Assembly: GCF_004354985.1 (NCBI RefSeq)
Contig: NZ_SMSK01000003.1
Span: 310,001 to 374,000 of the forward strand
Length of the DNA: 64,000 bases
Origin: Segetibacter sp. 3557_3
GTDB taxonomy: Bacteria; Bacteroidota; Bacteroidia; Chitinophagales; Chitinophagaceae
Direction of reading: 5' to 3'
Part shown: positions 36,940-47,104 of the stretch, one piece after another
How the letters are laid out: each line of letters begins with the position of its first letter
Position numbering within the stretch: position 1 is the stretch's first letter
Notes under the pieces: generated by a model
The model's database searches: none
Seen by the model: the letters and a program-made list of their open reading frames with translations, nothing else
Told to the model about the DNA's origin: nothing
Translations under genes and position numbers: made by a program

Positions 36940-38775
36940 ATGAATATATCCCGAATATCCTTGTTAGTTTTTTGCTGCCTTTCGAAAGTCATGGCACAGG
37001 ACACCGTACGTTATGTTGGCAATACGTTAGTAAATGTCGATTACCACCATGGCCAACTCGCGCCGGTTGTTGGTGTACACAACATACAGGTTTTTCGCGC
37101 CAACCGCGAGCACCCCGAATGGGCCGGTGGTTTTAACTGGACCTATAACCACGCACCAATGCTCGCTTATTGGAACAACCAATTTTACCTGGAGTTCTTA
37201 AGCAACCCGATCGGCGAACACCAGCCACCCGGTCAAACGTTTTTGCTCACGTCAAAAGACGGTTACACCTGGTCAAAGCCAAGTGCGGTATTTCCACCCT
37301 ACAAAATTCCCGACGGTACACGAAAGGAAGGTCGTACCGAAGTGGCAAAAGACCTTTATTCGGTAAACCACCAGCGTATGGGTTTTTATGTTTCTAAAAA
37401 GAACAGGTTGATGGTGCTTGCATACCATGGCGTCGTACTCGGACCAGGTGATGATCCAAACGATGGTAAGGGTGTAGGAAGGGTCATCCGCGAAGTGTAC
37501 AAAGATGGTACTTATGGTCCCATCCACTTCATCCGCCACAATAAAGGCTGGACAGAAAAAAATACTTCCCATCCATTTTACAAGTCCAGCAAAGACAAAG
37601 GTTTTGTCGAAGCCTGCGAAGAGCTACTTGCTAATCCGCTCATGACCCAACAGTGGGTTGAGGAAGCTGATCGCGATGATCCGTTAATCAGTTTGAAAAA
37701 AGATTATAAGGCGCTCAGCTACTATCACCTGAACGACGGAAGGGTTGTGGGCCTGTGGAAAAATGCACTCACTGCAATAAGTAGCGACAATGGTAAAACC
37801 TGGCCGGCAAATGCCGTTCGGGCGCCAAAATTTGTTAACAGCAATGCAAAGATCTGGGGACAGAAAACATCTGACGGCAAGTTTGCAACAGTTTACAACC
37901 CGTCGGAATTCAGGTGGCCGCTTGCATTGTCAATAAGCAGCAACGGGCTCAATTTCGATCGGCTGTTATTGGTAAACGGCGAGATCTCTACCATGCGTTA
38001 TGGTGGTGCATATAAGTCATACGGTCCGCAATATGTTCGTGGAATCAACGAAGGAAACGGAACACCACCCGATGGCAATATGTGGGTAACCTATAGCATG
38101 AATAAAGAAGACATGTGGGTATCGAAGATACCCATCCCGGTAACTGAAAAAGTGACGGCAGATGTACAGGAAGATTTTAATACAATGCCTGCAGGCAACG
38201 AATTACGATACTGGAACTATAACAGTGGTTTATGGACACCTGTTGCAATCGGCCAAACCAACGCCGGCACAAAGGCGCTTACGTTGCAGGATTGGGACCC
38301 CTTTGATTATGCAAAGGCCGAAAGGGTTATTCCTGCGGCAAAAACAATGAGTGCCGAGTTTACGCTTATACCACAGCAAAATGATCACGGCCAACTCGCT
38401 ATCGAGTTCCAGGACGCTAAAGGAACTGCGGGCGTAAGACTTACTTTCGACTCTGCCGGAAACCTGCATACCAAAGCAGGTTATCGCAATCGCAACCTGA
38501 TGAAGTATACTGCGGGTGAGCAATACAACTTCAGGATCGACCTGAATACCGAGACTCGTTTTTATAACATTACGGTTAACGGAAAGGCACTACCGGCAGG
38601 GCTGTTTTTTGCCCCGCTTGATAAAATTGAACGCATTGTATTTCGTACTGGCGAGGTGCGTCGCTTTCCTGATGCCGATACCCCAACCGACCAGAATTAC
38701 GACCTGCCAAAGGGCGGTGAACAGGCAAAGAAAGCGGGTTATTACATCACCTCGTTGAAAACAAAATCGCAATAA
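36940..38775 (+). CDS. Secreted beta-propeller (sialidase-fold-like) protein with C-terminal lectin-like domain
   Basis: The 611-residue protein has a signal peptide ending in KVMAQ. The first 400 residues have sialidase-like blades: HAPMLAYWNNQFYLEFLSNP, LLTSKDGYTWSKP, AISSDNGKTWPANAV and LSISSNGLNFDRLLLV, the SxDGxTW pattern of Asp-boxes. Conserved-looking charged sites include RKEGRTE and the DRDDPL loop. The last 200 residues (DVQEDFNTMPAGNELRYWNY onward, FTLIPQQNDHGQLAIEFQD) resemble a LamG-type jelly roll. I do not recognise a named family. Position suggests a glycosidase or binding protein for a pectic side chain. Confidence 0.65.
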   Translation: MNISRISLLVFCCLSKVMAQDTVRYVGNTLVNVDYHHGQLAPVVGVHNIQVFRANREHPEWAGGFNWTYNHAPMLAYWNNQFYLEFLSNPIGEHQPPGQTFLLTSKDGYTWSKPSAVFPPYKIPDGTRKEGRTEVAKDLYSVNHQRMGFYVSKKNRLMVLAYHGVVLGPGDDPNDGKGVGRVIREVYKDGTYGPIHFIRHNKGWTEKNTSHPFYKSSKDKGFVEACEELLANPLMTQQWVEEADRDDPLISLKKDYKALSYYHLNDGRVVGLWKNALTAISSDNGKTWPANAVRAPKFVNSNAKIWGQKTSDGKFATVYNPSEFRWPLALSISSNGLNFDRLLLVNGEISTMRYGGAYKSYGPQYVRGINEGNGTPPDGNMWVTYSMNKEDMWVSKIPIPVTEKVTADVQEDFNTMPAGNELRYWNYNSGLWTPVAIGQTNAGTKALTLQDWDPFDYAKAERVIPAAKTMSAEFTLIPQQNDHGQLAIEFQDAKGTAGVRLTFDSAGNLHTKAGYRNRNLMKYTAGEQYNFRIDLNTETRFYNITVNGKALPAGLFFAPLDKIERIVFRTGEVRRFPDADTPTDQNYDLPKGGEQAKKAGYYITSLKTKSQ

Positions 38776-38835
38776 GTATTGGCCTGGCCGTTTTCACTAG
38801 TCCTACGGGTTCGTTAATCCCGTTTATTTCAAAGA

Positions 38836-38921
38836 TTCTTTTTGGACCCAGCCGAAGTGACTCTATTTAACATCCTTGCCCGCCCGGCTGCGCCAGTCGG
38901 ACGGGCGTCGCACTCTTGTAC
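38836..38921 (-). repeat. Dispersed element, copy D, with 27-nt hairpin insert
   Basis: TTCTTTTTGGACCCAGCCG opens the element and GTCGCACTCTTGTAC closes it. Between CATCCTTG and CGTCGCAC lies the GC-rich inverted repeat at 38878-38906, which copies A, B, C and F lack at that position. Confidence 0.85.
38878..38906. repeat. GC-rich hairpin inserted in dispersed element copy D
   Basis: GCCCGCCCGGCTG and CAGTCGGACGGGC pair at 11 of 13 positions around a CGC loop. A nearly identical block lies at 53494-53522 in the same position within copy K. Confidence 0.85.
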
Positions 38922-38961
38922 AACATCTTTTCATTGCAGCTTATCCTCCTGATCCTGTGCT

Positions 38962-40455
38962 ATGTTCCACTTCGATAACTTGTGTTCCCTGGCTGTTTCC
39001 AGATACTTGCCTCACCCATTATTTAGGCAAGTGGTGTGCCTGATCGTTATCGTTCATTGTTTAACATTACCCGCATTTGCTGAGGTAATATTACCAAAAG
39101 TACTTGGGCACAACATGGTGCTCCAGCAAAACAAACCGCTACCAATTTGGGGAAATGCCCAACCGGGAGAAAAGGTATCGGTCAGCTTTGCCAATCAATC
39201 CAGGTCTGTGATTACTGGTGGAACAGGCAAATGGCTTGTTACACTTGATCCATTAACCGCATCCGAACAACCTCGCGAATTCATCATCAAAGGCAACAAT
39301 ACCATCACGCTAAAGAATGTATTGGTAGGGGAAGTTTGGTTGGCTTCAGGTCAGTCGAATATGGAATACACGATGCGGAAAAACAGCAAGGTGGTTACTA
39401 CTGATAGCGCGAACTTAAACTCACCAGTAAATGAATTACAACGGGCGAATAATGCATCCATCCGCATATTCCTGGTCACCAGTAAAAATCTGCGGAAGCC
39501 CGACTCCACACACAGTGGCTGGAGTACTGCACGTGACTCGGCGCTGAGATCTTTTTCCGCTGTTGCTTACTTTTTCGCCAAAGAACTGTACGACAAGCTG
39601 CATGTGCCAATTGGCATGATTTCTTCGGCAATACCAGGCAGTGCGATAGAGCCATGGTTACCGGGAACACCTCAAACTTACGGAAGTAAAGCCATCCAAC
39701 TTGATGAAAGTAATCCCGGTAAATTCTATACTACAATGGTTGGTCCCTTGGCGCCTTATGCCATCAAGGGGTTCCTGTGGTACCAGGGTGAAACCAATTG
39801 TTTTCAAAACGAAACTACCGAATACAGGCAGAAGTTAGCAGCACTGATTTGGGGTTGGCGCAAGCAATGGACAGATGAAAAGTTGCCTTTTTATTACGTA
39901 CAGATAGCGCCATTTTATTACTCGAAAAGCGCAGGCAAATACCCGCTTACAAAAGAAACCCTTCCAAAGTTTTGGGAGGCCCAGGCCCTGGTAATGCAGC
40001 TACCAAATACAGGAATGGCTGTCATCACCGGTACTGTAAAAAATCCTGAAGATCTTCATCCCGGAACCAAGTGGGAGGTGGGGCGAAGACTTGCACAATG
40101 GCCGCTAGCAAAAGATTACAATATAAACGTCGTCCCTTCAGGACCCATATTCAGGAGCAAAAAGCTTGCAGGCAATACCCTTGAGCTTTCATTTGACTAT
40201 GTTGGCCAGGGCCTGGTTTCTAAAGATCGATTACCCTTAACCCACTTTGTTGTTGCAGGTGCCGACAAAAGGTTTGTTCCGGCAACGGCCTTCATCAAAG
40301 GAGATAAAGTAATTGTTTCCGCAGAAGGTGTGTCACGGCCGATGGAAGTTCGTTTTGCATGGGACGAAACAGCCGATCCAAATTTCTCCAACAAAGATGG
40401 TTTACCGGCAATGCCTTTCCGCACTGATGGGGTACCTACGGCTAGTTTCAAATAA
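38962..40455 (+). CDS. Sialate O-acetylesterase-like SGNH esterase
   Basis: The 497-residue protein has a signal peptide ending in LPAFA, then the family start VILPKVLGHNMVLQQNKPLPIWG and a beta-sandwich linker. The catalytic region begins with VWLASGQSNMEYTM, the nucleophile being Ser132 of GQSNME, and FLWYQGETNC is also typical. The late motif NPEDLHPGTKWEVGRRLA contains the candidate catalytic Asp and His. In pectin loci this family removes acetyl esters from plant glycans rather than sialic acid; that role is inferred from position here. Confidence 0.9.
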   Translation: MFHFDNLCSLAVSRYLPHPLFRQVVCLIVIVHCLTLPAFAEVILPKVLGHNMVLQQNKPLPIWGNAQPGEKVSVSFANQSRSVITGGTGKWLVTLDPLTASEQPREFIIKGNNTITLKNVLVGEVWLASGQSNMEYTMRKNSKVVTTDSANLNSPVNELQRANNASIRIFLVTSKNLRKPDSTHSGWSTARDSALRSFSAVAYFFAKELYDKLHVPIGMISSAIPGSAIEPWLPGTPQTYGSKAIQLDESNPGKFYTTMVGPLAPYAIKGFLWYQGETNCFQNETTEYRQKLAALIWGWRKQWTDEKLPFYYVQIAPFYYSKSAGKYPLTKETLPKFWEAQALVMQLPNTGMAVITGTVKNPEDLHPGTKWEVGRRLAQWPLAKDYNINVVPSGPIFRSKKLAGNTLELSFDYVGQGLVSKDRLPLTHFVVAGADKRFVPATAFIKGDKVIVSAEGVSRPMEVRFAWDETADPNFSNKDGLPAMPFRTDGVPTASFK

Positions 40456-40506
40456 GCTAAATCTGTGCTACTGGCAGGTGTACGCTTTACAATAACCTAT
40501 TCTGAT

Positions 40507-43263
40507 TTGAAATCACAACTACTTATACTTTTTCTATTTGTCGTTATTACCGGCACCGCGCAAAAAACCCAAATACAGTATTTGTCGGGTACGGGCGAAG
40601 ACAATACCGTACAATGGGATTTTTACTGCACCGATGGTCGAAACTCCGGTAAATGGACAACCATACCGGTACCCTCCAACTGGGAGTTGCAGGGATTTGG
40701 TAAATACGATTATGGTTTTGCAAAGGATAGTGTTCGCGGCAAAGAAAAAGGGATGTACAAACATCGCTTTACGGTACCTGCAGCATGGAAGGGCAAAACC
40801 GTAAACATCGTTTTCGAAGGTTCGATGACGGACACGGAGGTAAAAATAAATGGCCAGGCTGCCGGGGAAATTCACCAGGGTGCCTTTTACGTATTCCGGT
40901 ACAACATCAGTCAATTACTAAACTACGGAAGTGAAAACCTGTTGGAAGTCACAGTTGCGAAACACTCGGCAAACCAGTCGGTAAACGAAGCTGAACGCAA
41001 AGCCGACTTCTGGATATTTGGTGGCATCTTCAGACCGGTTTATCTCGAGATGTTGCCAGTTCAACACATTAGTCAGGTGGCTGTTGACGCAAAAGCAAAT
41101 GGAGCCTTTACCACCAGCGTTGAAACTAAAGGTGCAGCAGACCGGGTGGACATAAACTTGTTTAATTCACAAGGCGCAAAAGTGGGTACTATTACGAGCC
41201 CGGTAAGTGGCTCTGGTACAACAACATTATCCCGTACTTTTCCCCGGGTAAACCAGTGGACCTCGGAGTCGCCCTATTTATACAATGCAGTCTTCACCCT
41301 ATACAGCAAGGGTAAACCTGTACATACCATCGCAAAGAAAATTGGCTTTCGCACTGTTGAAGTAAAGCAACGCGACGGTATCTATGTAAACGGTGTTAAA
41401 GTGAAAATGAAGGGCGTTAACCGGCATTCGTTCTGGCCAACGAGCGGTCGCACCACGAGCAAAGCAATAAGCCTCAAGGATGCACTTTTGATGAAAGACA
41501 TGAACATGAACGCCGTCCGTATGTCGCATTATCCTCCCGACGGTCACTTCCTGGATGTATGTGACTCATTAGGCTTATACGTGATGGACGAACTGGCGGG
41601 CTGGCATGGTCACTATAATACTCCAACCGGCACAAAGCTGTTAAAAGAGATGATTACCCACGACGTGAACCATCCCTCCATCATCATCTGGTCAAATGGC
41701 AACGAAGGCGGTCACAACTTTGACCTTGATCACCTGTTTACCGCATACGATATTCAGAAACGTCCCGTTGTGCATCCATGGCAGTTGTTTGGCGGCATAG
41801 AGACCCAGCACTACCGCGAATTTAACTATGGCATTGGGAACTACAACAATGGTCGCGAAATTGTAATGCCAACCGAATTCCTGCACGGTAATTATGACGG
41901 TGGCCATGGTGCCGGTCTACAGGATTATTGGGAACACATGTGGCACGACCCCCTTAGTGCAGGTGGTTACCTCTGGGACTTTGCCGACCAGGCCGTGGTT
42001 CGCACCGATAAAGATGGCATGCTCGATACCGATGGCAGCCGTGGTGCAGATGGTATTGTTGGTCCATACCATGAAAAGGAAGGCAGCTACTACGCGATAA
42101 AAGAAATATGGAGCCCCGTGTATTTTGAACGCAGAAACCTTACCGATGACTTCGATGGCAGACTCAACATTGAAAACCGTTACCACTTCACCAACCTTAG
42201 TTCGTGCAGGTTTACCTGGAAGCTCCGCAATGTAGATGGCAAGGGCGCTTCAGATCTCACGGGCACTATTGCATCACCAGATTTGCTGCCCTTACAGAAA
42301 GGCTCACTGCTTTTGCGCTTGCCTGCTAACTGGAACACTTACCAGGCATTGTATGTTACCGCCTACGGCCCCGATAAAAAAGAACTGTTTACCTGGAGCT
42401 TTCCCATCATCTCGCCGGCCATGGTGTTAAAAAAGCGAATGCCTGTTGCAAACCCGGGAAAAGTACAGGTTACCGAGCAGGACTCGTTATACAACATCAA
42501 CACCGCCGGGGTAAACATCAGCATCAATCGCAACAGCGGTAAACTGGAAAAGGTGTCGAATACAAAAGGGCTCATCCCGTTTACAAAAGGTCCGGTACTG
42601 CAGGAGGGCGTAAACAACTTTCAAAACTTCACCCATCGCTTTGCCGGTGATACCCTTGTGATTGAGTCTTCTTTTGACCGGAAAAAAAGCTACAATATTT
42701 TGCGCTGGTTGGTATACCCTTCTGGTATCATCAACATGCAGGTCCAGTATTTTCCGGCAGAATACTTCACCTGGTTTAATGGCGTTAATTTTTCTTTTCC
42801 CGAAAAGGAGATGAAAAGTGTGGAGTATATGGGGAATGGTCCCTACCGGGTTTGGAAGAACCGGCTGAAAGGGAACAGCTTTGGCATTTGGAAAAAGGAT
42901 TACAACAATACCGAAACAGGGGAAACATGGGTGTACCCTGAGTTTAAGGGTTATCATTCAAATATGTACTGGTGTAAGTTTATCACCAGCACACAGCCAT
43001 TCACGGTTTATACCGATAAGGAGGACCTGTTTTTCAGGTTGTTTACACCAGCATGGAAAACCGACCAGTGGCACAATTATGAACCCTTGTTCCCTGGTGG
43101 TGACATCTCGTTTATGCAGGGCATCCCGAGCATTGGGTCGAAAACGCAACGCAATGAAACAACAGGGCCGATGGGTGCAAAAAACATTTTTTACGATTAC
43201 GAAAAAGATCCTCAACGTGCGCTGAACATCAACCTTTACTTTGATTTCCGGGTCACGAAATAA
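40507..43263 (+). CDS. GH2-family glycoside hydrolase (beta-galactosidase-like)
   Basis: The frame is open from GTG at 40465, but TTG at 40507 gives a cleaner signal peptide (KSQLLILFLFVVITGTAQ) and about 918 residues. The N-terminal sugar-binding domain ends at FRPVYLEML; the TIM barrel carries GVNRHSFWPTSGRT, MNAVRMSHYPPD, and IIIWSNGNEGGHN, where Glu is the acid/base. The nucleophile is probably the Glu of PTEFLHG, followed by GGYLWDFADQ. C-terminal beta domains complete it. Periplasmic exo-glycosidase, probably for galactose, arabinopyranose or glucuronate residues; the specificity is not visible. Confidence 0.9.
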   Translation: MKSQLLILFLFVVITGTAQKTQIQYLSGTGEDNTVQWDFYCTDGRNSGKWTTIPVPSNWELQGFGKYDYGFAKDSVRGKEKGMYKHRFTVPAAWKGKTVNIVFEGSMTDTEVKINGQAAGEIHQGAFYVFRYNISQLLNYGSENLLEVTVAKHSANQSVNEAERKADFWIFGGIFRPVYLEMLPVQHISQVAVDAKANGAFTTSVETKGAADRVDINLFNSQGAKVGTITSPVSGSGTTTLSRTFPRVNQWTSESPYLYNAVFTLYSKGKPVHTIAKKIGFRTVEVKQRDGIYVNGVKVKMKGVNRHSFWPTSGRTTSKAISLKDALLMKDMNMNAVRMSHYPPDGHFLDVCDSLGLYVMDELAGWHGHYNTPTGTKLLKEMITHDVNHPSIIIWSNGNEGGHNFDLDHLFTAYDIQKRPVVHPWQLFGGIETQHYREFNYGIGNYNNGREIVMPTEFLHGNYDGGHGAGLQDYWEHMWHDPLSAGGYLWDFADQAVVRTDKDGMLDTDGSRGADGIVGPYHEKEGSYYAIKEIWSPVYFERRNLTDDFDGRLNIENRYHFTNLSSCRFTWKLRNVDGKGASDLTGTIASPDLLPLQKGSLLLRLPANWNTYQALYVTAYGPDKKELFTWSFPIISPAMVLKKRMPVANPGKVQVTEQDSLYNINTAGVNISINRNSGKLEKVSNTKGLIPFTKGPVLQEGVNNFQNFTHRFAGDTLVIESSFDRKKSYNILRWLVYPSGIINMQVQYFPAEYFTWFNGVNFSFPEKEMKSVEYMGNGPYRVWKNRLKGNSFGIWKKDYNNTETGETWVYPEFKGYHSNMYWCKFITSTQPFTVYTDKEDLFFRLFTPAWKTDQWHNYEPLFPGGDISFMQGIPSIGSKTQRNETTGPMGAKNIFYDYEKDPQRALNINLYFDFRVTK

Positions 43264-43748
43264 ATCTCACCGCGGAGAACAAGAGAAGCAGAGACTACGC
43301 AGAGAGAATGTGATTATCGGATTCCGAATTAGCGTATGGCGGATTAAAACCCACCCCAGAGAACGGGATTATCGGATCCCGAATTAGCGGATGGCGGATT
43401 AAAACCCACCGCAGAGATCGGGATTATCTGATGCCGAATAGACGATTTGCGGATCCAATTTGGTGCAATAATCATGTCCGCGGGCAAAAATGAATTTTAC
43501 ATTTTACATTTTTCATTTTACATTATTAAACCGCGGAGAACAAGAGCAGCAGAGACTTCGCAGAGAGAATGTGATTATCTGATTCCGAATTAGCGAATGG
43601 CGAATAAATTAATGCGATGATCATGTTCCCCGGCAGAGGTAATTTTTTACATTTTACATTTTTCATTTTTTACCGCAGAGACCAATAGCTGCACATATTT
43701 CGCAGGCCCTATTCTGATTTTTTACTTTTGACTTTTGACTTTTTGCAT
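43264..43748. repeat. Word tract upstream of GH78, including the left 242/297-bp inverted arm (43269-43565)
   Basis: A unit of about 240 bp runs through GCGGAGAACAAGAG, GTGATTATCGGATTCCGAAT, AGACGATTTGCGGATCC and TTTTACATTTTACAT words. The reverse complement of the unit lies at 46671-46912 beyond the GH78 gene, near-identical over long stretches. The left arm has one extra 55-bp tandem unit (CCAGAGAACGGGATTATCGG onward), which accounts exactly for its greater length. A second, more divergent half copy follows at 43566-43690, then TTTTGACTTTTGACTTTTT words up to the start codon. Confidence 0.9.
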
Positions 43749-46514
43749 ATGAAATTTACTTCCCCGATTATCGCGCTTTGCGTCGTTGCAATAACGTTCA
43801 CCTCGTTTCGCGACAAGCCTTCCACAGCTGTCCAGCTCGTGAACCTTCGCACCGAAATGCTGACCAACCCGCTTGGTATTGATACGCGTAAACCAAGGTT
43901 GAGCTGGGAGCTTGCCAGTGATCAGCGGGGTGTTGAACAGGTTGCCTACAACGTACTCGTTGCATCGTCTCCCTCAAAGCTGGCGGCGAATGAAGGCGAC
44001 CTGTGGAACTCGGGAAAAGTAAGTTCCAATCAATCTATTCACATCAGCTATAATGGAAAACCTTTACACAGCAGGGCTGAGTGCTACTGGAAAGTAAAAA
44101 CCTGGACCAAAACCGGTGAGAACGAATGGAGCAGTGCCCAACACTGGAGCATGGGCCTGCTGGAAAAAACAGATTGGCAAGCTAAGTGGACGGGCCTGGA
44201 TAAAGCTTTTCCGTGGGATAGCGTAACTAAAATGTCGAGGCTTTCTGCGAGGTATTTTCGAAAGAACTTTACTGCACCAAAACAGTTGCAAAAGGCTACC
44301 GTCTACATTAGTGGATTAGGTCTTTATGAACTTTATATCAACGGTCAGAAAATCGGCGACCAGGTACTGGCACCGGCACCCACTGACTATTCGCAATCGC
44401 TGTTGTACAACACTTTTGATGTCACCAACAACATCAAGACCGGAACAAATGCAATTGCCACTGTTTTGGGCAATGGCCGCTTCTTCGCCATGCGCCAAAA
44501 TTATAAACCGCAAAAGTGGCACACCTTCGGTTATCCCAAAATGCTCCTGCAATTGGAGATGGTATTTACCGATGGCAGTAAACAAACCGTCATCAGTGAT
44601 GGCTCATGGAAGGTTACGGCTGACGGGCCAATACGAACCAACAATGAATATGATGGCGAAGAATACGACGCCACTAAAGAGATCCCCAACTGGAACTACC
44701 CCATCTTCGACGACCGCAAATGGTTAGATGCACAACTGGTAAAGGCTCCTGGTGGCAGGGTTGTTTCACAGATGACCCCACCCATGAAAGTGATGGAAAC
44801 CTTAAAGCCGGTTTCGGTAAAACAGTTGCGGGGCGACACGGTGATCATGGACATGGGCCAGAACATGGCAGGATGGGTGCGGATGAAAGTTAAAGGCGAT
44901 CGTGGAAGAAAAGTAACCCTGCGGTTTGCAGAAAGCCTTACCCCTGATGGTGGCCTGTATACGGCAAACCTCCGGGACGCCCTTGTAACTGATGTTTACA
45001 CCTTACGCGGCATAGGTGAAGAAACCTGGGCACCCAGCTTCGTTTACCACGGGTTTCGTTATGTGGAAATTACCAACTACCCTGGCAAAGCAGGCGTGGG
45101 GGACTTTGTAGGAGAGGTCGTATATGATCAAATGCAAACTACCGGAACGTTTGAAACCTCGGACCGGACGATTAACCAGATCCATAAAAATGCTTATTGG
45201 GGTATCCGTGGCAATTACAAAGGCATGCCGATTGATTGCCCACAGCGAAACGAACGTCAGCCCTGGCTTGGCGATCGAGCCACCGGCGCTTATGGCGAGA
45301 GTTTCATTTTCGACAATGGAAAGTTGTATGCCAAATGGCTGAAGGATATCCAGCAATCTCAAACTGCTGAAGGCAGCATTCCGGATGTAGCGCCCAGCTT
45401 TTGGTTTTACTATAAAGACAATGTAACCTGGCCTGGTACCTACCTGATGATCGCGAATATGCTGTACAATCAGTACGGCGATAAACAACCCATCATCGAT
45501 CACTATGCATCCATGAAAAAGTGGATGAAATATATGCAGGGTAAATACATGACGAACTACATCGTAACAAAAGACAGTTATGGTGATTGGTGCGTTCCTC
45601 CGGAATCACCGGAGCTGATTCACTCCAAAGATTCATCGCGTATTACCGACCCGCAGCTGCTTGCTACAGCAACCTATTACCATATGTTACAGCTCATGCA
45701 ACGTTTCGCGACCCTCAGCGGACAAACCGCTGACGTGCCCGGCTATGCGGCGCTGGCAGAAAAGGTGAAAGCTGCTTTTCAAAAAAAGTTCTACAATCCG
45801 GAAACGAAGAATTACAGCAACAATACGGTAACCGCAAACATTCTTCCACTGGCATTTAAGATGGTGCCTGAGGGTGCTGATGAAGCCGTGTTTCAACACA
45901 TCGTTGATAAGACGATGATTGAAAATAAGGGACACATCAGTACCGGTGTAATTGGCACCCAGTGGTTGATGCGTTGGCTAACAAAATATGGAAGAGCCGA
46001 CATTGCATTTCGGCTCGCTTCCATCAGGGATTATCCAAGCTGGGGCTATATGGCCGAAAACGGCGCCACTACTATTTGGGAATTGTGGAACGGCAATACG
46101 GCAAACCCAAGTATGAATTCGCAAAATCATGTCATGCTGCTCGGCGACCTGGTGGTATGGTATTATGAAAACCTAGGCGGCATCAAAACAAGCACGGAAA
46201 ACCCCGGATTTAAAGTCATTGAAATGAAGCCTTCTTTTGTTGAGGGCCTCACGAAAGTTCATGCCTCGTACCAATCGGTACATGGCCTTATTAAAAGTGA
46301 ATGGAATAAGACCGGATCATCATTGAAGTGGGACATCAGTGTTCCCGGCAACGCAAAAGCAATCGTGTTTATACCAGCTTCATCCTCTGCTGCAGTCATG
46401 GAGAGTGGGAAGGCTATTCCGGATACCGAAACCGTAAAGTTCCTGCGTATGGAAGCCGGCAATGCGGTGTACGAAGTAGGATCGGGGAGTTATTCGTTTT
46501 CGACTGGCAAATAA
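43749..46514 (+). CDS. GH78 alpha-L-rhamnosidase
   Basis: The ATG at 43749 gives a signal-peptide-like start (KFTSPIIALCVVAITFTS) and 921 residues; an upstream frame extension of 7 codons was rejected. The N-terminal beta-sandwich is the usual one: RPRLSWEL-type KPRLSWELASDQRGV and YWKVKTW. The (alpha/alpha)6 barrel holds IDCPQRNERQPWLGDRATG near residues 495-513, containing the candidate acid Glu, and the late EWGATTIWE-type GATTIWELWNGN with the second Glu. It would release L-rhamnose from rhamnogalacturonan oligosaccharides in the periplasm. It lies between large inverted repeats. Confidence 0.92.
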   Translation: MKFTSPIIALCVVAITFTSFRDKPSTAVQLVNLRTEMLTNPLGIDTRKPRLSWELASDQRGVEQVAYNVLVASSPSKLAANEGDLWNSGKVSSNQSIHISYNGKPLHSRAECYWKVKTWTKTGENEWSSAQHWSMGLLEKTDWQAKWTGLDKAFPWDSVTKMSRLSARYFRKNFTAPKQLQKATVYISGLGLYELYINGQKIGDQVLAPAPTDYSQSLLYNTFDVTNNIKTGTNAIATVLGNGRFFAMRQNYKPQKWHTFGYPKMLLQLEMVFTDGSKQTVISDGSWKVTADGPIRTNNEYDGEEYDATKEIPNWNYPIFDDRKWLDAQLVKAPGGRVVSQMTPPMKVMETLKPVSVKQLRGDTVIMDMGQNMAGWVRMKVKGDRGRKVTLRFAESLTPDGGLYTANLRDALVTDVYTLRGIGEETWAPSFVYHGFRYVEITNYPGKAGVGDFVGEVVYDQMQTTGTFETSDRTINQIHKNAYWGIRGNYKGMPIDCPQRNERQPWLGDRATGAYGESFIFDNGKLYAKWLKDIQQSQTAEGSIPDVAPSFWFYYKDNVTWPGTYLMIANMLYNQYGDKQPIIDHYASMKKWMKYMQGKYMTNYIVTKDSYGDWCVPPESPELIHSKDSSRITDPQLLATATYYHMLQLMQRFATLSGQTADVPGYAALAEKVKAAFQKKFYNPETKNYSNNTVTANILPLAFKMVPEGADEAVFQHIVDKTMIENKGHISTGVIGTQWLMRWLTKYGRADIAFRLASIRDYPSWGYMAENGATTIWELWNGNTANPSMNSQNHVMLLGDLVVWYYENLGGIKTSTENPGFKVIEMKPSFVEGLTKVHASYQSVHGLIKSEWNKTGSSLKWDISVPGNAKAIVFIPASSSAAVMESGKAIPDTETVKFLRMEAGNAVYEVGSGSYSFSTGK

Positions 46515-47104
46515 TGAAAAATGAAAAAGTTCATTTCTGCTTCGGAACAAGATCATTGCATAGATTGAATCCTCCATTCGTTAATCCGGAATCCGCAAAT
46601 CCGTAAATCTTCTTCGCCCGATCTCTGCGGTAAAAAAGTCAAAAGTCAAAATTAAGAAGTAAAAAAAGGACTCTGCGAAGTCTCTGCTTCTCCCGTTCTC
46701 TGCGGTTCAAAAATGTAAAATAAAAAATGTAAAATGTAAAATTCATTTCTGCCCGGGGACATGATTATTGCACCAAATTGGATCCGCAAATTGTCTATTC
46801 GGCATCAGATAATCCCGATCTCTGCGGTGGGTTTTAATCCGCCATCCGCTAATTCGGAATCCGATAATCACATTCTCTCTGCGAAGTCTCTGCTTCTCTC
46901 GTTCTCTGCGGTAAAAAGTCAAAAGTAAAAATTAATAAGTCAAAAAAGGACTCTGCGAGGTCTCTGCTTCTCCCGTTCTCTACGGTTCAAAAATGTAAAA
47001 TGTAAAATGTAAAACGGAACTCTGCGCCAACTCTGCCTCTCTCGTTCTCTGCGGTTCTGTATTCAATCCGCGGTTCGCTAATCCGTTAATTCACTAATCA
47101 TATC
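46515..47104. repeat. Word tract downstream of GH78, including the right inverted arm (46671-46912)
   Basis: The tract opens with TGAAAAATGAAAAAG directly after the stop, then CCGTTAATCCGGAATCCGC and CTCTGCGAAGTCTCTGCTTC words. The arm at 46671-46912 mirrors the left arm. The rest (46913-47104) repeats CTCTGCGAGGTCTCTGCTTC and ends in TTCGCTAATCCG words before the DUF3826 start. No gene is supported in these 590 bp. Confidence 0.9.
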
